A stretch of DNA of 64,000 bases from Paralithodes platypus. Taxonomy: Eukaryota; Arthropoda; Malacostraca; Decapoda; Lithodidae. Shown piece after piece: positions 10,695 to 22,019 of this stretch (the stretch's first letter is position 1; the number at the start of each line of letters is the position of its first letter). The stretch covers positions 18,922,556 through 18,986,555 of the forward strand of contig CM064506.1 of assembly GCA_032716605.1 (NCBI GenBank), given 5' to 3'. A model generated the notes under the pieces. The model saw only the letters and a list, made by a program, of their open reading frames with translations. It had not been told where the DNA came from and searched no databases. The translations under genes were made by a program, and so were the position numbers.

Positions 10695-11770
10695 TGGTAT
10701 TATACAAACTACAACGAGAGAGAGACAGAGAGATTATACAAACTACAACGAGAGAGAGATTATACAAACTACAACGAGAAAGAGATTATACAAACTACAA
10801 CGAGAAAGAGATTATACAAACAACGAGAGAGAGATTATACAAACTACAACGAGATATTATACAAACTACAACGAGAGAGAGATTATGCAAACTACGAGAG
10901 ATTATACAAACTACAACGAGAGATTATACAAACTACAACGAGAGAGATTATACAAACTACAATGAGAGAGATTATACAAACTACGAGAGATTATACAAAC
11001 TACAATGAGAGATTATACAAACTACAATGAGAGATTATACAAACTACAACGAGAGAGATTATACAAACTACAACGAGAGAGAGATTATACAAACTACAAC
11101 GAGAGATTATACAAACTACAACGAGAGAGATTATACAAACTACAACGAGAGATATTATACAAACTACAACGAGAGATTATACAAACTACGAGAGATTATA
11201 CAAACTAAGAGAGATTATACAAACTAAGAGATATTATACAAACTACGAGAGATTATACAAACTACGAGAGATTATACAAACTACAACGAGAGAGATTATA
11301 CAAACTACAACGAGAGATTATACAAACTACAACGAGAGATTATACAAACTACAACGAGAGAGAGATTATACAAACTACAACGAGAGATTATACAAACTAC
11401 AACGAGAGATTATACAAACTACAATGAGAGATTATACAAACTACAACGAGAGAGATTATCCAAACTACAACGAGAGATTATACAAACTACAACAAGAGAG
11501 ATTATACAAACTACAACGAGAGATTGTACAAACTACAACGAGAGATTATACAAACTACAACGAGAGATTATACAAACTACAACGAGAGAGAGATTATACA
11601 AACTACAACGAGAGATTATACAAACTACAACGAGAGATTATACAAACTACAACGAGAGATTATACAAACTACAACGCGAGAGATTATACAAACTACAATG
11701 AGAGAGATTATACAAACTACAACGAGAGATTATACAAACTACAACGAGAGAGAGATTATACAAACTACAA
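10695..11770. repeat. minisatellite D, ATTATACAAACTACAAC(GAGA)n, left part
   Basis: Dozens of copies of ATTATACAAACTACAACGAG, with a variable GA number between units (giving 17-26 bp spacing) and shorter variants lacking ACAAC. Translation gives alternating RDYTNYNE and RLYKLQ peptides depending on frame; these frames are artefacts of a stop-free repeat. The array continues at 12992-13289 after a LINE insertion. Confidence 0.97.
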
Positions 11771-12991
11771 CGATTTTGCTAAGGCATTTGATAAATGTGA
11801 CCATGGTATAATAGCCCACAAACTGAAAGCAAAAGGTATAACTGGGAAAATCGGACGGTGGATATACAATTTCCTCGTAAACCGAAAACAATCGGTAGCA
11901 GTAAACCAAGTCACTTCTGAGCCTTCGGATGTCAAAAGCTCAGTGCCCCAAGGAACAGTGCTAGCGCCCCTTCTGTTCCTCATACTAATTTGCGACATAG
12001 ATACCAACATCAGACACAGTACGGTGTCGTCTTTTGCTGATGACACAACATTAAGCAAGATAGTAAACACACAAGAGGACACGGGTCGACTGCAGGAAGA
12101 CATGAATGTAGTGTTCCAGTGGACCAGGGAAAACAACATGCAATTCAATGAGGAAAAATTCCAATTAATACGGTACGGAGATAATAATGGTGTTAAAGAA
12201 ATTACAAATTACTTAACAGAATCTAACCACATAATAGAACGGAAAGACAGTGTGAAAGACCTTGGGGTATTAATGTCTGAAAATATGGGTTTCAAAGTAC
12301 ATAACCAGGTCAAAGTGGCGGCTGCGAAACGTCTAACGGGTTGGATTCTGCGTACTTTTAAAACACGCGGTGAATTGCCTATGATAACGCTCTTCAAATC
12401 TCTAGTGCTACCGCGGCTTGAATACTGTAGTGTATTTACATCCCCATACAAAGCAGGTGAAATAAATTACGTAGAGAGTGTACAAAGAAATTTCACTTCG
12501 CATATAAGTTCGATAAAACATCTACACTATTGGGAGCGTTTAAGAGCACTGAATCTGTACTCACTGGAACGTAGAAGAGAACGTTACCTAATAATGTACA
12601 CATGGAAAATCGCAGAGGGTTTAGTACCAAACCTACATACTCCGATAGTCATGAAATTCAGTGATAGGAGAGGCTGGGAATGCGAAATCCCCCGGATGAA
12701 TAACAGGGGTGCTATGGGCTCTCTGCGAGAGGGCTGGTTATCACACAGAGGCCCACGTCTCTTCAACAAACTCCCACGGCGAGTAAGAGACATGAGGGAC
12801 ATCTCGTTAGACAACTTCAAGAGAGCCCTAGATGTCGAACTGCAAAAAGTGCCAGACGAGCCCATCCTCGCAAGGGAGCGAGCTGTCGCTTCAAACAGTC
12901 TACTGCACCAAATCACCACCCATAACGAGGGGCGTCGCGCTCCTTGGTGCCGCTAGAGGAGCGGCGAACACATCCAAAGGTATCCAAAGGT
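11771..12991 (+). mobile_element. LINE family L1 copy 2, inserted in minisatellite D
   Basis: A 5'-truncated copy beginning inside the RT domain (TDFAKAFDKCDHG block) and open to its stop at 12954-12956. Visible motifs are SVPQGTVLAPLLF, the palm motif FADDTTL at 12033-12053 (other copies have FADDTKL), and the C-terminal SLERRRERYLIMYTWKIAEG. The 3' tail is ATCCAAAGGT repeated twice, with no poly(A), as in CR1-clade elements. The 5' junction falls where array ACAAC meets LINE ACACCGATTTTGC, with a short microhomology. The 510-residue open frame joins array and RT by chance. Confidence 0.93.
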
Positions 12992-13289
12992 AAGGAGAGA
13001 GATTATACAAACTACAACGAGAGATATTATACAAACTACAATGAGAGAGAGATTATACAAACTACAACGAGAGATTATACAAACTACAACGAGAGAGATT
13101 ATACAAACTACAACGAGAGATTATACAAACTACAACGAGAGAGATTATACAAACTACAACGAGAGAGATTATACAAACTACAACGAGAGAGAGATTATAC
13201 AAACTACAACGAGAGATTATACAAACTACAACGAGAGAAAAATTATACAAACTACAACGAGAGAGAGATTATACAAACTACAAACTACA
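12992..13289. repeat. minisatellite D, right part
   Basis: The same ATTATACAAACTACAAC units as at 10695-11770, in the same orientation, resuming straight after the LINE tail. Together they show one array of about 1.37 kb split by the insertion. Confidence 0.95.
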
Positions 13290-13425
13290 ATTTCCCGGCC
13301 TGTGGCCGTGAAATTTTTCTACCGAAAAATTTACAAAATTATCTTGAAAGGGGGTCTAGGGGGTATTTTTATAAATTTGATGGAGGCTCTAGCGCGGAAA
13401 CTCAAAAATAGATATATAGACCAAA
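13290..13425 (+). mobile_element. G4-family MITE 3' fragment
   Basis: Starts in the CCCGGCCTGTGGCCGTG stem and runs through ACCGAAAAATTTACAAA and TTGATGGAGGCTCTAG before degenerating. The 5' part is replaced by minisatellite D. Confidence 0.65.
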
Positions 13426-13615
13426 AAACATGCACTACCGGTACCTCTTTAATGTTCTGGTATTCCTTCTCATATTTAGTCCAGTCTTCAAACAAAATTG
13501 CCCCGGTTTAAATATGAAGATGACTAGAGCGATAATACATGACAGCTATGAGGACGTTATAATGGTCGGGGGTGAACTCGGTATCGCACGCTTATATCCG
13601 TTTGTATCATCTATC

Positions 13616-13977
13616 TTAAGGGTGGATGGGCCGGTATTTATGCCCCCCCCCCTCTCTTTCGTGTGTGCCCCATTGATTTTTAGAAGTTCGGTCCATTAGT
13701 TTGGCGAATTTAAGACTACGCCCCATTTCTTTGTCAATATTTAGACCTTTCGTGCTATATAGGTGTAGATTTTTTTTCCGGCGAGCGATAGCGAGCCTGT
13801 ATTTTTAAGAGTAATCGACCTTCGGCCGGGACATTTTTCTACCGAAAAATATACCAATTTATGTTGCAGGTGGGTCTAGGGAGTGTTTTTTACAGCTTGA
13901 AGGAAGTCTAGGGAGGAAACAAAAAATAATACAAAGATATAACAATAAGCGAATAAATAGGGCCATCCCCCCCTTAA
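13616..13977 (+). mobile_element. TTAA-flanked MITE, family G4
   Basis: TTAA at 13616-13619 and 13974-13977, with ends GGGTGGATGGGCCGG and GGCCATCCCCCCC inverted. It contains the core GGCGAGCGATAGCGAGCC and the GGCCTTCGGCC-type stem. Confidence 0.85.
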
Positions 13978-14104
13978 GTGCAGGCAATGTAGCAGCTACA
14001 GTATAAGCGTGAGAGATTGTTGCAGCTACCCTTACATTCAGGCTCTCTGGGGGATACTTAACTCTGATTATATTAGTTATAAATATACTGTAGCCTACAT
14101 ACAC

Positions 14105-14152
14105 AACCACACACATACTGTCACACGCACACGCGCACACACACACACTGTC

Positions 14153-14210
<58 letters not shown>
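14105..14210. repeat. (AC)n microsatellite
   Basis: AC run with ACTGTCACACGC interruptions, long and pure at 14156-14210, ending at the start of a SINE. Confidence 0.95.
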
Positions 14211-14211
<1 letters not shown>

Positions 14212-14212
<1 letters not shown>

Positions 14213-14535
14213 CCCGTAGCCTAGTAGGTAGAGCTCTCGTCTCACACACGAGGGGTCGGGGGTTCAATCCCCGGCCGGGCGGAGACAAATTGGGCTTGTC
14301 TCCTTTCATGTGTTAGCCTCAGTTCACCTAGCTGTAAATAGGTACCTGGAATAAGTGGACGACGTTGTGACGTCCCATCTGGGGTTGGCAAAAATGGTAC
14401 AAGGCGAGATGGGTATCATATGGTTCACCTAAGCTGATGGCTACCTAAGCCTTCGGGCGAGACGGTACTGTCTATAGTGAAAATGGTACCATACAGATCC
14501 ACCCTAAGCCTTCGTTTCCGATGTCGCCAATTGGC
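14212..14535 (+). mobile_element. tRNA-derived SINE
   Basis: The head has a perfect pol III A box (TAGCCTAGTAGG, 14217-14228) and a B box (GGTTCAATCCC, 14261-14271). It can form a tRNA-like acceptor stem (GCCCG/CGGGC) and an anticodon stem with loop CTCACAC. The unrelated body includes AGGTACCTGGAATAAG and ends near the CCTTCGTTTCCGATGTCGCC block. The T stem is imperfect, so this is a SINE promoter rather than a functional tRNA. Confidence 0.8.
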
Positions 14536-14649
14536 TAAAAATACAGACTACACACACATCCACAGCCATTCCAACGATACATATAACACCTACACATATA
14601 GGAGGCGGGAAATAACGAGCATGCTCACTCCCGCAATACAACTAGAGTA

Positions 14650-14687
14650 AGTACAACTAGAGTAAGTACACACACACACACACACTA

Positions 14688-14721
<34 letters not shown>

Positions 14722-14740
14722 GGTATATATATATATATAT

Positions 14741-14779
<39 letters not shown>

Positions 14780-14815
14780 CATAGATAGATAGATAGATAG
14801 ATATATACATAGATA
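14650..14815. repeat. AC, TA and GATA microsatellites
   Basis: (AC)n, then (TA)n with an internal CCGG at 14720-14723, then (GATA)n with CATA interruptions to 14815. Confidence 0.95.
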
Positions 14816-14875
14816 GTTTGTAGTGTTATTTGTTGTATTTACTTTACGTATTTATTTATTGTATAGTAACCTCGC

Positions 14876-15144
14876 TATACCTCAATCAAGCTTAAAAATA
14901 CACCCCCTAAAATCACCTCCAGATAAATTTGTACATTTTCCGGCAGAAAAATGTCCCGGCCGAAGGCCGATTCCTCCTAGAATTACAGGCTCACCATCGC
15001 TTGCCAGTAAAATATCGACTCCTAATTGGCACGAAAGGTCTTAAATCGGCAAAGTAATGGGCCGAACGTCTTAAATCCTGAAAATTAATGGGGTTTAACC
15101 TGAGGGAGGAGAGTGGCCAGGAAAAGCAACTACCGTCCTCTTAA
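14876..15144 (-). mobile_element. G4-family MITE, reverse orientation
   Basis: On the minus strand it starts TTAAGAGGACGGTAG and carries CCCCATTAATTTTCAGGATT, the GGCCTTCGGCC stem and the TAAGCTTGATTGAGG end. TTAA is kept at 15141-15144. Confidence 0.75.
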
Positions 15145-15293
15145 TTGTGTGCGACTGTGTTTGAATGACAAGAGTTACTGACTGTCCAAGGCCTCCTCCT
15201 GTAGACAGGGTCACTACCACTACGTCACACACACACACACGTCCCTCCCTCACATATAAACCATCTTGTTGCTATCTACCTGGGACTTATTGG
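15145..15293. repeat. about 145-bp direct repeat, left copy
   Basis: Shares with 15647-15784 the blocks TGTGTTTGAATGACAAGA / TGTGTTGGAATAACAAGA, CAAGGCCTCCTCCT, CACTACGTCACACACACAC and CTTGTTGCTATCTACCTG. The two copies bracket the palindromic element 15294-15646. Confidence 0.75.
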
Positions 15294-15646
15294 TTAAGGG
15301 GGGCAACATGCTTTTTTTCTCTCCTTTTCTCTTTCTCTGGCTTGTATCCATTCAGCCTACTGTTTTGAGACGTTTATTCCCATCCAGGTGCCGATTTATT
15401 CCTGGCAAGCGACAGCGAGCCAGCATTGTATGGATACATCCGGCTCCGCCGGATTTTTCTATCGAAAAATGTACAAATGTAGCCTGGTCTAAAAAAAAAT
15501 TTTTTTTTAAATATGCTGGCTCGCTACCGCTCGCCAGGAAAAATCTACACCTGGATGGGGATAAACGTCTTAAAACAGTAGGCTGAATGGTGCCGAATGG
15601 ATACAACCAATAGAAAGAGAGAAAAAAACGAAGTGGGTCCCCATAA
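15294..15646. mobile_element. palindromic TTAA element, second copy
   Basis: Starts TTAAGGGGGGCAACATGC and ends GAAGTGGGTCCCCATAA. The arms are inverted around a CCGGCTCCGCCGG hairpin and a poly(A)/poly(T) centre near 15490-15505. It has the same organisation as 3014-3395. Confidence 0.8.
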
Positions 15647-15784
15647 TTGTGCGTTTGTGTTGGAATAACAAGATAGTTTACTGTTCAAGGCCGCCTCCTC
15701 TAGGCCACCACCACCACTACGTCACACACACACACTCTCCGTACATGCAAAACACCTTGTTGCTGTCTACCTGTGACTTATTGG
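15647..15784. repeat. about 145-bp direct repeat, right copy
   Basis: The counterpart of 15145-15293, diverged by roughly a fifth by eye. Confidence 0.75.
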
Positions 15785-15852
15785 TCAACACGGGAGGCAC
15801 CCGTCACAGGCAGTTTTGCCTTTTGTCTCCCTCATCCACATAGACAAATAAA
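15785..15852. mobile_element. LINE 3' tail fragment
   Basis: Contains GGCAGTTTTGCCTTTTGTCT and CCCTCATCCACATAG, matching the 3' untranslated end of the element at 490-1065 read on its own strand, followed by AAATAAAA. Confidence 0.5.
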
Positions 15853-17352
<1,500 letters not shown>

Positions 17353-17354
17353 TT

Positions 17355-17432
17355 ACTTGGTGGAGTGGTCTTGCCACTGGACTGGTAATCCAATGGACCC
17401 GGGTTCAAATCCCGATATGTCAATGGGAAGAT
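17355..17432 (+). mobile_element. tRNA-like SINE head
   Basis: A good B box GGTTCAAATCC (about 17403-17413) with an A-box-like TGGTGGAGTGG upstream (two mismatches to consensus). The span between the boxes fits a tRNA-derived promoter. Confidence 0.6.
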
Positions 17433-17454
17433 ATTATTGAGATGGAATTTTTGC

Positions 17455-18990
17455 TGTAGGGTGAAGTGGGGGTGATCTGCACTATTAGTGGATAAAATAT
17501 TCACCAAAAATCAGGTAACAAACTTTATGGAAAAATAGTGGTAGTACAAGTAACTACAGTATAGGTCAAGACCTATCATGGTGATTTTTATTAATAATGT
17601 AAGAATTAGTTAAGGTCCACTTATTTAAGTTTTTCCAAAGGGGTACACCTATAGAGGGGGTGGTTCGAACAGGGCATGGGGGTGATCCGAATACCATAAT
17701 TTTCACTAATATAATGTATAGTGAGAATGTAAAAACTGTTTGTCTCCAATAAAATATTCAAAGAAAATTACTAACAACTTTATTAACCACCTGCCCTACA
17801 AATATGGCTATAGGGTAAGGAGGGGGTAAAAAAAATGGGGGTGAAACGAACTTGGGGGTGAAACGAATATTCATAATCTCTGCCCTATCAAAAACAAAAT
17901 AGGTTCCCCAACGAACCTAAAGAAGAAAATGGGTAGATTCCAGATGGCGATGGATGGAGTCATCAGGTAGGTATTTTGTTGGGTGGTTATTTAAATTGGG
18001 GGTGTTCGGTACACACCCATTCGGTACACCCCCATCATGTGTAAACATTCATGATACTGAAGGAAATTTCTGAATGGCAGCCTTTTTCACCAGATATCAT
18101 TGTAGCCACGTACATTTCACTATTAACCCGGGAACTGCGGGGAGACTCTTAAGAGTTCCCCCGGCGGACTGCGGGGAGACTCTTAAGAGTCAGAGAAAAA
18201 AAAAATCAACTTTTGACATAGAATTTTTTTTTTTTTTTTTTTTTTTTGGCCCTTGGGCCATGCAAAATCTCAGTCCTCTACCTCCCCTCCTTTCCTCCTC
18301 TCCTTCAGTTATCACCTATTTTCCCTGTTATTCCCTTATTCTGAGGTATATTTTCGTGCTAACATTAGAAATCCGGTTACAGGGTGTGGTCATCACTGAT
18401 AGCAAGCGAATGCAAGAGAGAGAGAGAGAGAGTATCGATCGACTGTGTCTCAGTGGCCTTGGGGGAAATTGGCGGGAAAGCAGCTTGCCTCACCCATACA
18501 TTATACAACTCGCGGGCTATATCTCCGATTTTGACCATCCAAACTCTGTTTTCACTCGTTTTATTGTTGTTTCAGGTTAATACCTTTATAATCAACCCAT
18601 AATAGGCGCATATGGATAAGTATTAATGGTACAATGAATATTTTAGTGACGGTAACACCTCAAATACGTCAGCACAGGGGGACGTTTCCAATTACCCCCA
18701 TGCGTACTTGTTAGGTTAAGCATCCCACCACTAGAATCGGCACGTTTTCAGTCAAGAAACACTATACAGTATTAGAAACGCGAAATATAACATCGATCAC
18801 CTAAAAAATAGAAAACTGACCTGAAAACTCCGTCCGTCGCGATGTATACAATAGTTTGCCGTCATCCTCAAGCTATCCGTTTTCTTCTTTTGAGATGGGG
18901 AAACTATTTTATTATTGATAGGGCAGAAATTATGGACACTGTTCGTTTCACCCCCATGTTCGTTACACCCCACCTTCACCCTACCTAGTA
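17455..18990. mobile_element. larger inverted-repeat element hosting a TTAA MITE
   Basis: The left arm includes GTAGGGTGAAGTGGGGGTG (17456-) and GGGGGTGAAACGAACTTGGG followed by CTGCCCTATCAAAAACAAAA (17840-17905). The right arm, 18900-18985, is its reverse complement (TATTGATAGGGCAGAAATTA, GTTCGTTTCACCCCC, CCTTCACCCTACC). The MITE at 18122-18719 sits between the arms. No transposase frame is seen and outer boundaries are approximate. Confidence 0.55.
18122..18719 (+). mobile_element. TTAA-flanked MITE, family R, copy 1
   Basis: Ends TTAACCCGGGAACTGCGGGG and TACTTGTTAGGTTAA with TTAA at both edges. Near the 5' end the palindrome ACTCTTAAGAGT occurs twice. A poly(T) run follows, then CCCCTCCTTTCCTCC, a (GA)n tract and the 3' block CATATGGATAAGTATTAATG. 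The same family occurs at 20903, 22121, 45369 and 57652. Confidence 0.88.
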
Positions 18991-19893
18991 TCCGTGCATT
19001 ACCACAAAGCCCACCGAAATGCCAAATAAATTCCCTCATTGCTCCCTGATTAAATAGCACTGTATGAATATTCCGATATTCAAAATATGCTACAGGGGGA
19101 CAATGTCTAGTGAGTTCATTGCTCAATAGGTGACGTTCTGAGAGTGAGGGTCCGAGTCTGGGAGGTGAGACAGTGAAGCACTGGACCGAGGCAGCTTCAG
19201 AGATGGGGCAGCTTCGAGCTGTGAGTGAACAACTAAACCCCATGCATCCTGCAAAGGCAAGATGGCAGGGGCTGGTTGCAGCTAAAAAGTGCTTCACATG
19301 TCTCACCCCCTAGACTGGAACGAAACCTCACGTGCTTCACCGTTCATAACGGTTGAATATACAGGCTCTCAGCCTATGCCCGAGAGGAAGTAGTTGGAAT
19401 ATAGAAGAAAAAAAAACATGTGTCCCAACCCCACCCCACTTCCCCTCCTTTTCCCCCCCTCCTCAATTATCCGGTATTTTCCCTATTATTCCCTATATTT
19501 ATCGAGTATTTTCGTGTGAGGACGGGTGGGAGAGAGGGGGAGGATGGAGGAGTGTATCTCCGACCCTCTAAGCCAATCTGAGAGCTCTCCTGGTCTCTCA
19601 GTACCATGCCAGACACAAGAGAGGGAGGGGGTTTCTCTCTCGCCGGTCAAGGTCAGATTACGACCGTGGGGCTAAAATATACGATTTTCACCAGCCAATT
19701 GCTGTTACCACTTGTTTTATTGCTTTCCAATGTTCATATGTTCATATTAAAAGTAAAATAGGCACATATGGATAAGTATTAATTATATACTGTATAGGCT
19801 TATGGTAAATTGACGATTTTTGTTAGGAATGTAAGTACTAAATGCCTTCGCATGGCGGGCACTTTCAAATACCATAGCTGCGCAGCTTATGAG
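18991..19893. other. unassigned non-coding stretch
   Basis: No gene is recognised. 19735-19830 keeps weak similarity to the 3' end of family R (GGCACATATGGATAAGTATT), and 19430-19530 to its pyrimidine-rich middle (CCCCTCCTTTTCC, TTTTCCCTATTATTCCC), so a decayed family R copy is likely. Confidence 0.45.
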
Positions 19894-20649
19894 TTAAGGG
19901 AAGATTTCCACAAGGGATTTTTTCTGGACCCCTTTCTCCCTCATGTTTAGCCCCATTGCTTTTGAGATTTTAAGATGTTCGCCCCATTAGTTTGGTGATT
20001 TTATTAATTTTCGCCCCATTTCTGTCAATTTTAACCCGTGGAGCCCCGGCTAGTTTTGTAATGTTTGTTCACCAGAACCCGGCCGGTTTTCAAAAAATGG
20101 TTTTATTCCAGAAACAATAGCGAATGGGTTAGGAATGAAGGAAAAACCACGAAAAACCGCTCAAAAAGCTTAAAGAATGGTCCTACAGAGCCCCCGAAAA
20201 CGTATTTTACAAGAGTAAAAAATTGAAGGCAATTACCCCAAAAAAACAGATTATTGCGCGCTCACGCGCACGCACGTGGACTTTGAGAGTTTTCAACCAT
20301 CGGCACGGTTGCGTGGGATACGTACACAGTTCCCATACAAATCTGAGCCCTCTTGAGTGGCTACACCTGAGGTTACGGTTGGCGCAATTAGGGTGACGCG
20401 TCAGACGCGTCGCTGGTGCTGTGCGTTACATACATCGCCGACGCGTCGCTGGGGCTGTACGGGTTAAGACCTTTCATGACATTTAGGTGTCAAATTTTAC
20501 CTAGTGAGCGATAGCCAACCTGTAATTTAAGAAGAAGGCCGGGGCATTATTCGACAGAAAAATTACAAATTTATCTTGAAAGGGGGTCTAGGGGGTGTAA
20601 TTTTAAGCTTGGTGGAGGTCTAGGGAAGAAACTAATAACCTCTCCTTAA
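19894..20649 (+). mobile_element. G4-family MITE split by another MITE
   Basis: TTAAGGGAAGATTTCC at 19894 and AACCTCTCCTTAA ending at 20649 are the two G4 ends. The body is interrupted after CTGTCAATTTTAA and resumes with TTAAGACCTTTCATG. Removing 20031-20463 restores the normal family sequence. Confidence 0.88.
20031..20467. mobile_element. TTAA-flanked piggyBac-like MITE nested in G4
   Basis: Starts TTAACCCGTGGAGCCCCGGC and ends GGGGCTGTACGGGTTAA, with an exact TTAA duplication of the G4 target. Termini beginning CCC after TTAA are typical of piggyBac. A related copy is at 47010-47672. Confidence 0.85.
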
Positions 20650-20902
20650 GCTCTGATGCCTTTACATCTCCTACAATTAACTTCCTCACCCCCTACTACT
20701 ACTACTACTTACATTTCCCCCCATCCTTATATGAGGCTGTGTAAAGATGTGCGATCAAATTTATGTAATAACTGGGATACGAACTTATGTAGGCCTATCT
20801 CTATGTATTTTGTTTATCAAGATAAGATGAAAACCTCTATTAACCCTTTCCTTGCGGGACTCGTTCTGGAACGCCTGGTAATTTACTGCAATTTAAAGCC
20901 CA
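20650..20902. other. unassigned non-coding stretch
   Basis: Holds a small (ACT)n run near 20694-20710; otherwise nothing recognised. Confidence 0.4.
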
Positions 20903-21449
20903 TTAACCTAAGAAGTGCGCATGGGGGTAATTAGACACCTCTGCCTGTGCCGACGTATTTGAGCGGTTTCCATCACTAAAATATTCATTTTACCATATAT
21001 AGCATTAATACTTATCCATACGTGGCTATTATGGGTTGATTATAAAGGTATTAACCTGAAACAACAATAAAACGAGTGAAAACAGCGTTTGGATGGTCAA
21101 AATCGGAGATACAGGCCGCGAGTTATATAATGTATGGGTGAGGCAACCTGCTTTCCCGCCAATTTCCCCCAAGGCCACTGAGACACAGTCGATCGATACT
21201 CTCTCTCTCTCTCTCGCACTCGCTTGCTAATAGTGTTGACAATGCCCTGCTTGCAACTCGCTAATGTTAGCACGAAAATATACCTCAGAATAAGGGAATA
21301 ACAGGGAAAAAAGGTGATAACTGAAGGAGGAGGGGAGGTAGAGGAGTGATATTTTGCATGGCCCGCAAAAAAAAAAAAAAAAATCGATGTTTAAAGTTGA
21401 TTTTTTTTTTCTCTGACTCTTAAGAGTTTTCCCGCAGTTCCCGGGTTAA
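20903..21449 (-). mobile_element. TTAA-flanked MITE, family R, copy 2
   Basis: TTAACCTAAGAAGTGCGC on the left and GCAGTTCCCGGGTTAA on the right. It ends about 310 bp upstream of the first coding exon of the sphingomyelin synthase gene. Confidence 0.88.
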
Positions 21450-21536
21450 AGCCTGTGGAGACGAGTGTGAGTGAGCGGGAGTTCCCGCAGTTCCCGGGTT
21501 AAAGCCTGTGGAGACGAGTGTGAGTGAGCGGGAGCG
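21431..21536. repeat. 53-bp tandem duplication
   Basis: Two exact copies of a unit starting CCCGCAGTTCCCGGG and ending GTGAGTGAGCGGGAGTT, with starts 53 bp apart (21431 and 21484). It duplicates the end of the family R MITE together with its flank. Confidence 0.93.
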
Positions 21537-21758
21537 CGGCAAGCTCCCGTCCGCTCTCCAGCACGTCTGCCGAGGCACTGAGACTCTCACCTTATCTCTC
21601 GCGAGATATATGCAGCTCTGCCAATGGCAAATGTAGCGCGACATTGCTAATTATTAGTTATTTTTTATACAGTAGTCGGCATTACAATATTGTATACCAT
21701 TTTTTACACTAGGCAGTTGTTGTATATTTATATATTTTGCTTGTTGTTGTTTTTGCAG

Positions 21759-22019
21759 GATGGTGTTGGGCGAGAGTGGTGAGGGCGGGCGGTATGGGTC
21801 GGTAGGTGAGAGTAACAACAACACTGACGCGGACCACCACAACCACTCCCACCACAACCACTCCCACCACAACCACCAGTATTGCGGAAGTAAGAGTGGT
21901 ACCAGTAGCAGTGCGAGCAGTGTGGTGGATGACCCCGACCCCTGCCACCACATGACACACGACGTATATCAGCGACAACCACTCCTTGCCAACCATGACT
22001 CCTATGTCAACACCAATGG
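21759..22019 (+). CDS. SGMS-like: SMS coding exon 1 (residues 1-87)
   Basis: The acceptor TTTTTGCAG ends at 21758 and ATG starts at 21760, so the exon begins one base before the start codon. A non-coding 5' exon must lie upstream. The donor is GTTAGT at 22020. The encoded tail is hydrophilic, with three HHNH repeats (residues 26-39) built from 15-bp CACCACAACCACTCC units, then a Ser/Thr-rich stretch and QRQPLL. No membrane segment or SAM domain is present. Confidence 0.85.

Noticed and set aside
11424..12956. A 510-residue protein gene
   Set aside because: The first part is translated tandem repeat and the rest is a truncated LINE; the fusion follows from the insertion point.
14212..14285. 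A functional tRNA gene (CAC anticodon-like loop)
   Set aside because: The acceptor and T stems are imperfect and an unrelated body follows; it fits a SINE head better.
18074..18580. 168-residue frame over family R MITE
   Set aside because: It translates poly(T) and (GA)n runs of a non-coding MITE; the same frame is broken in the other copies.
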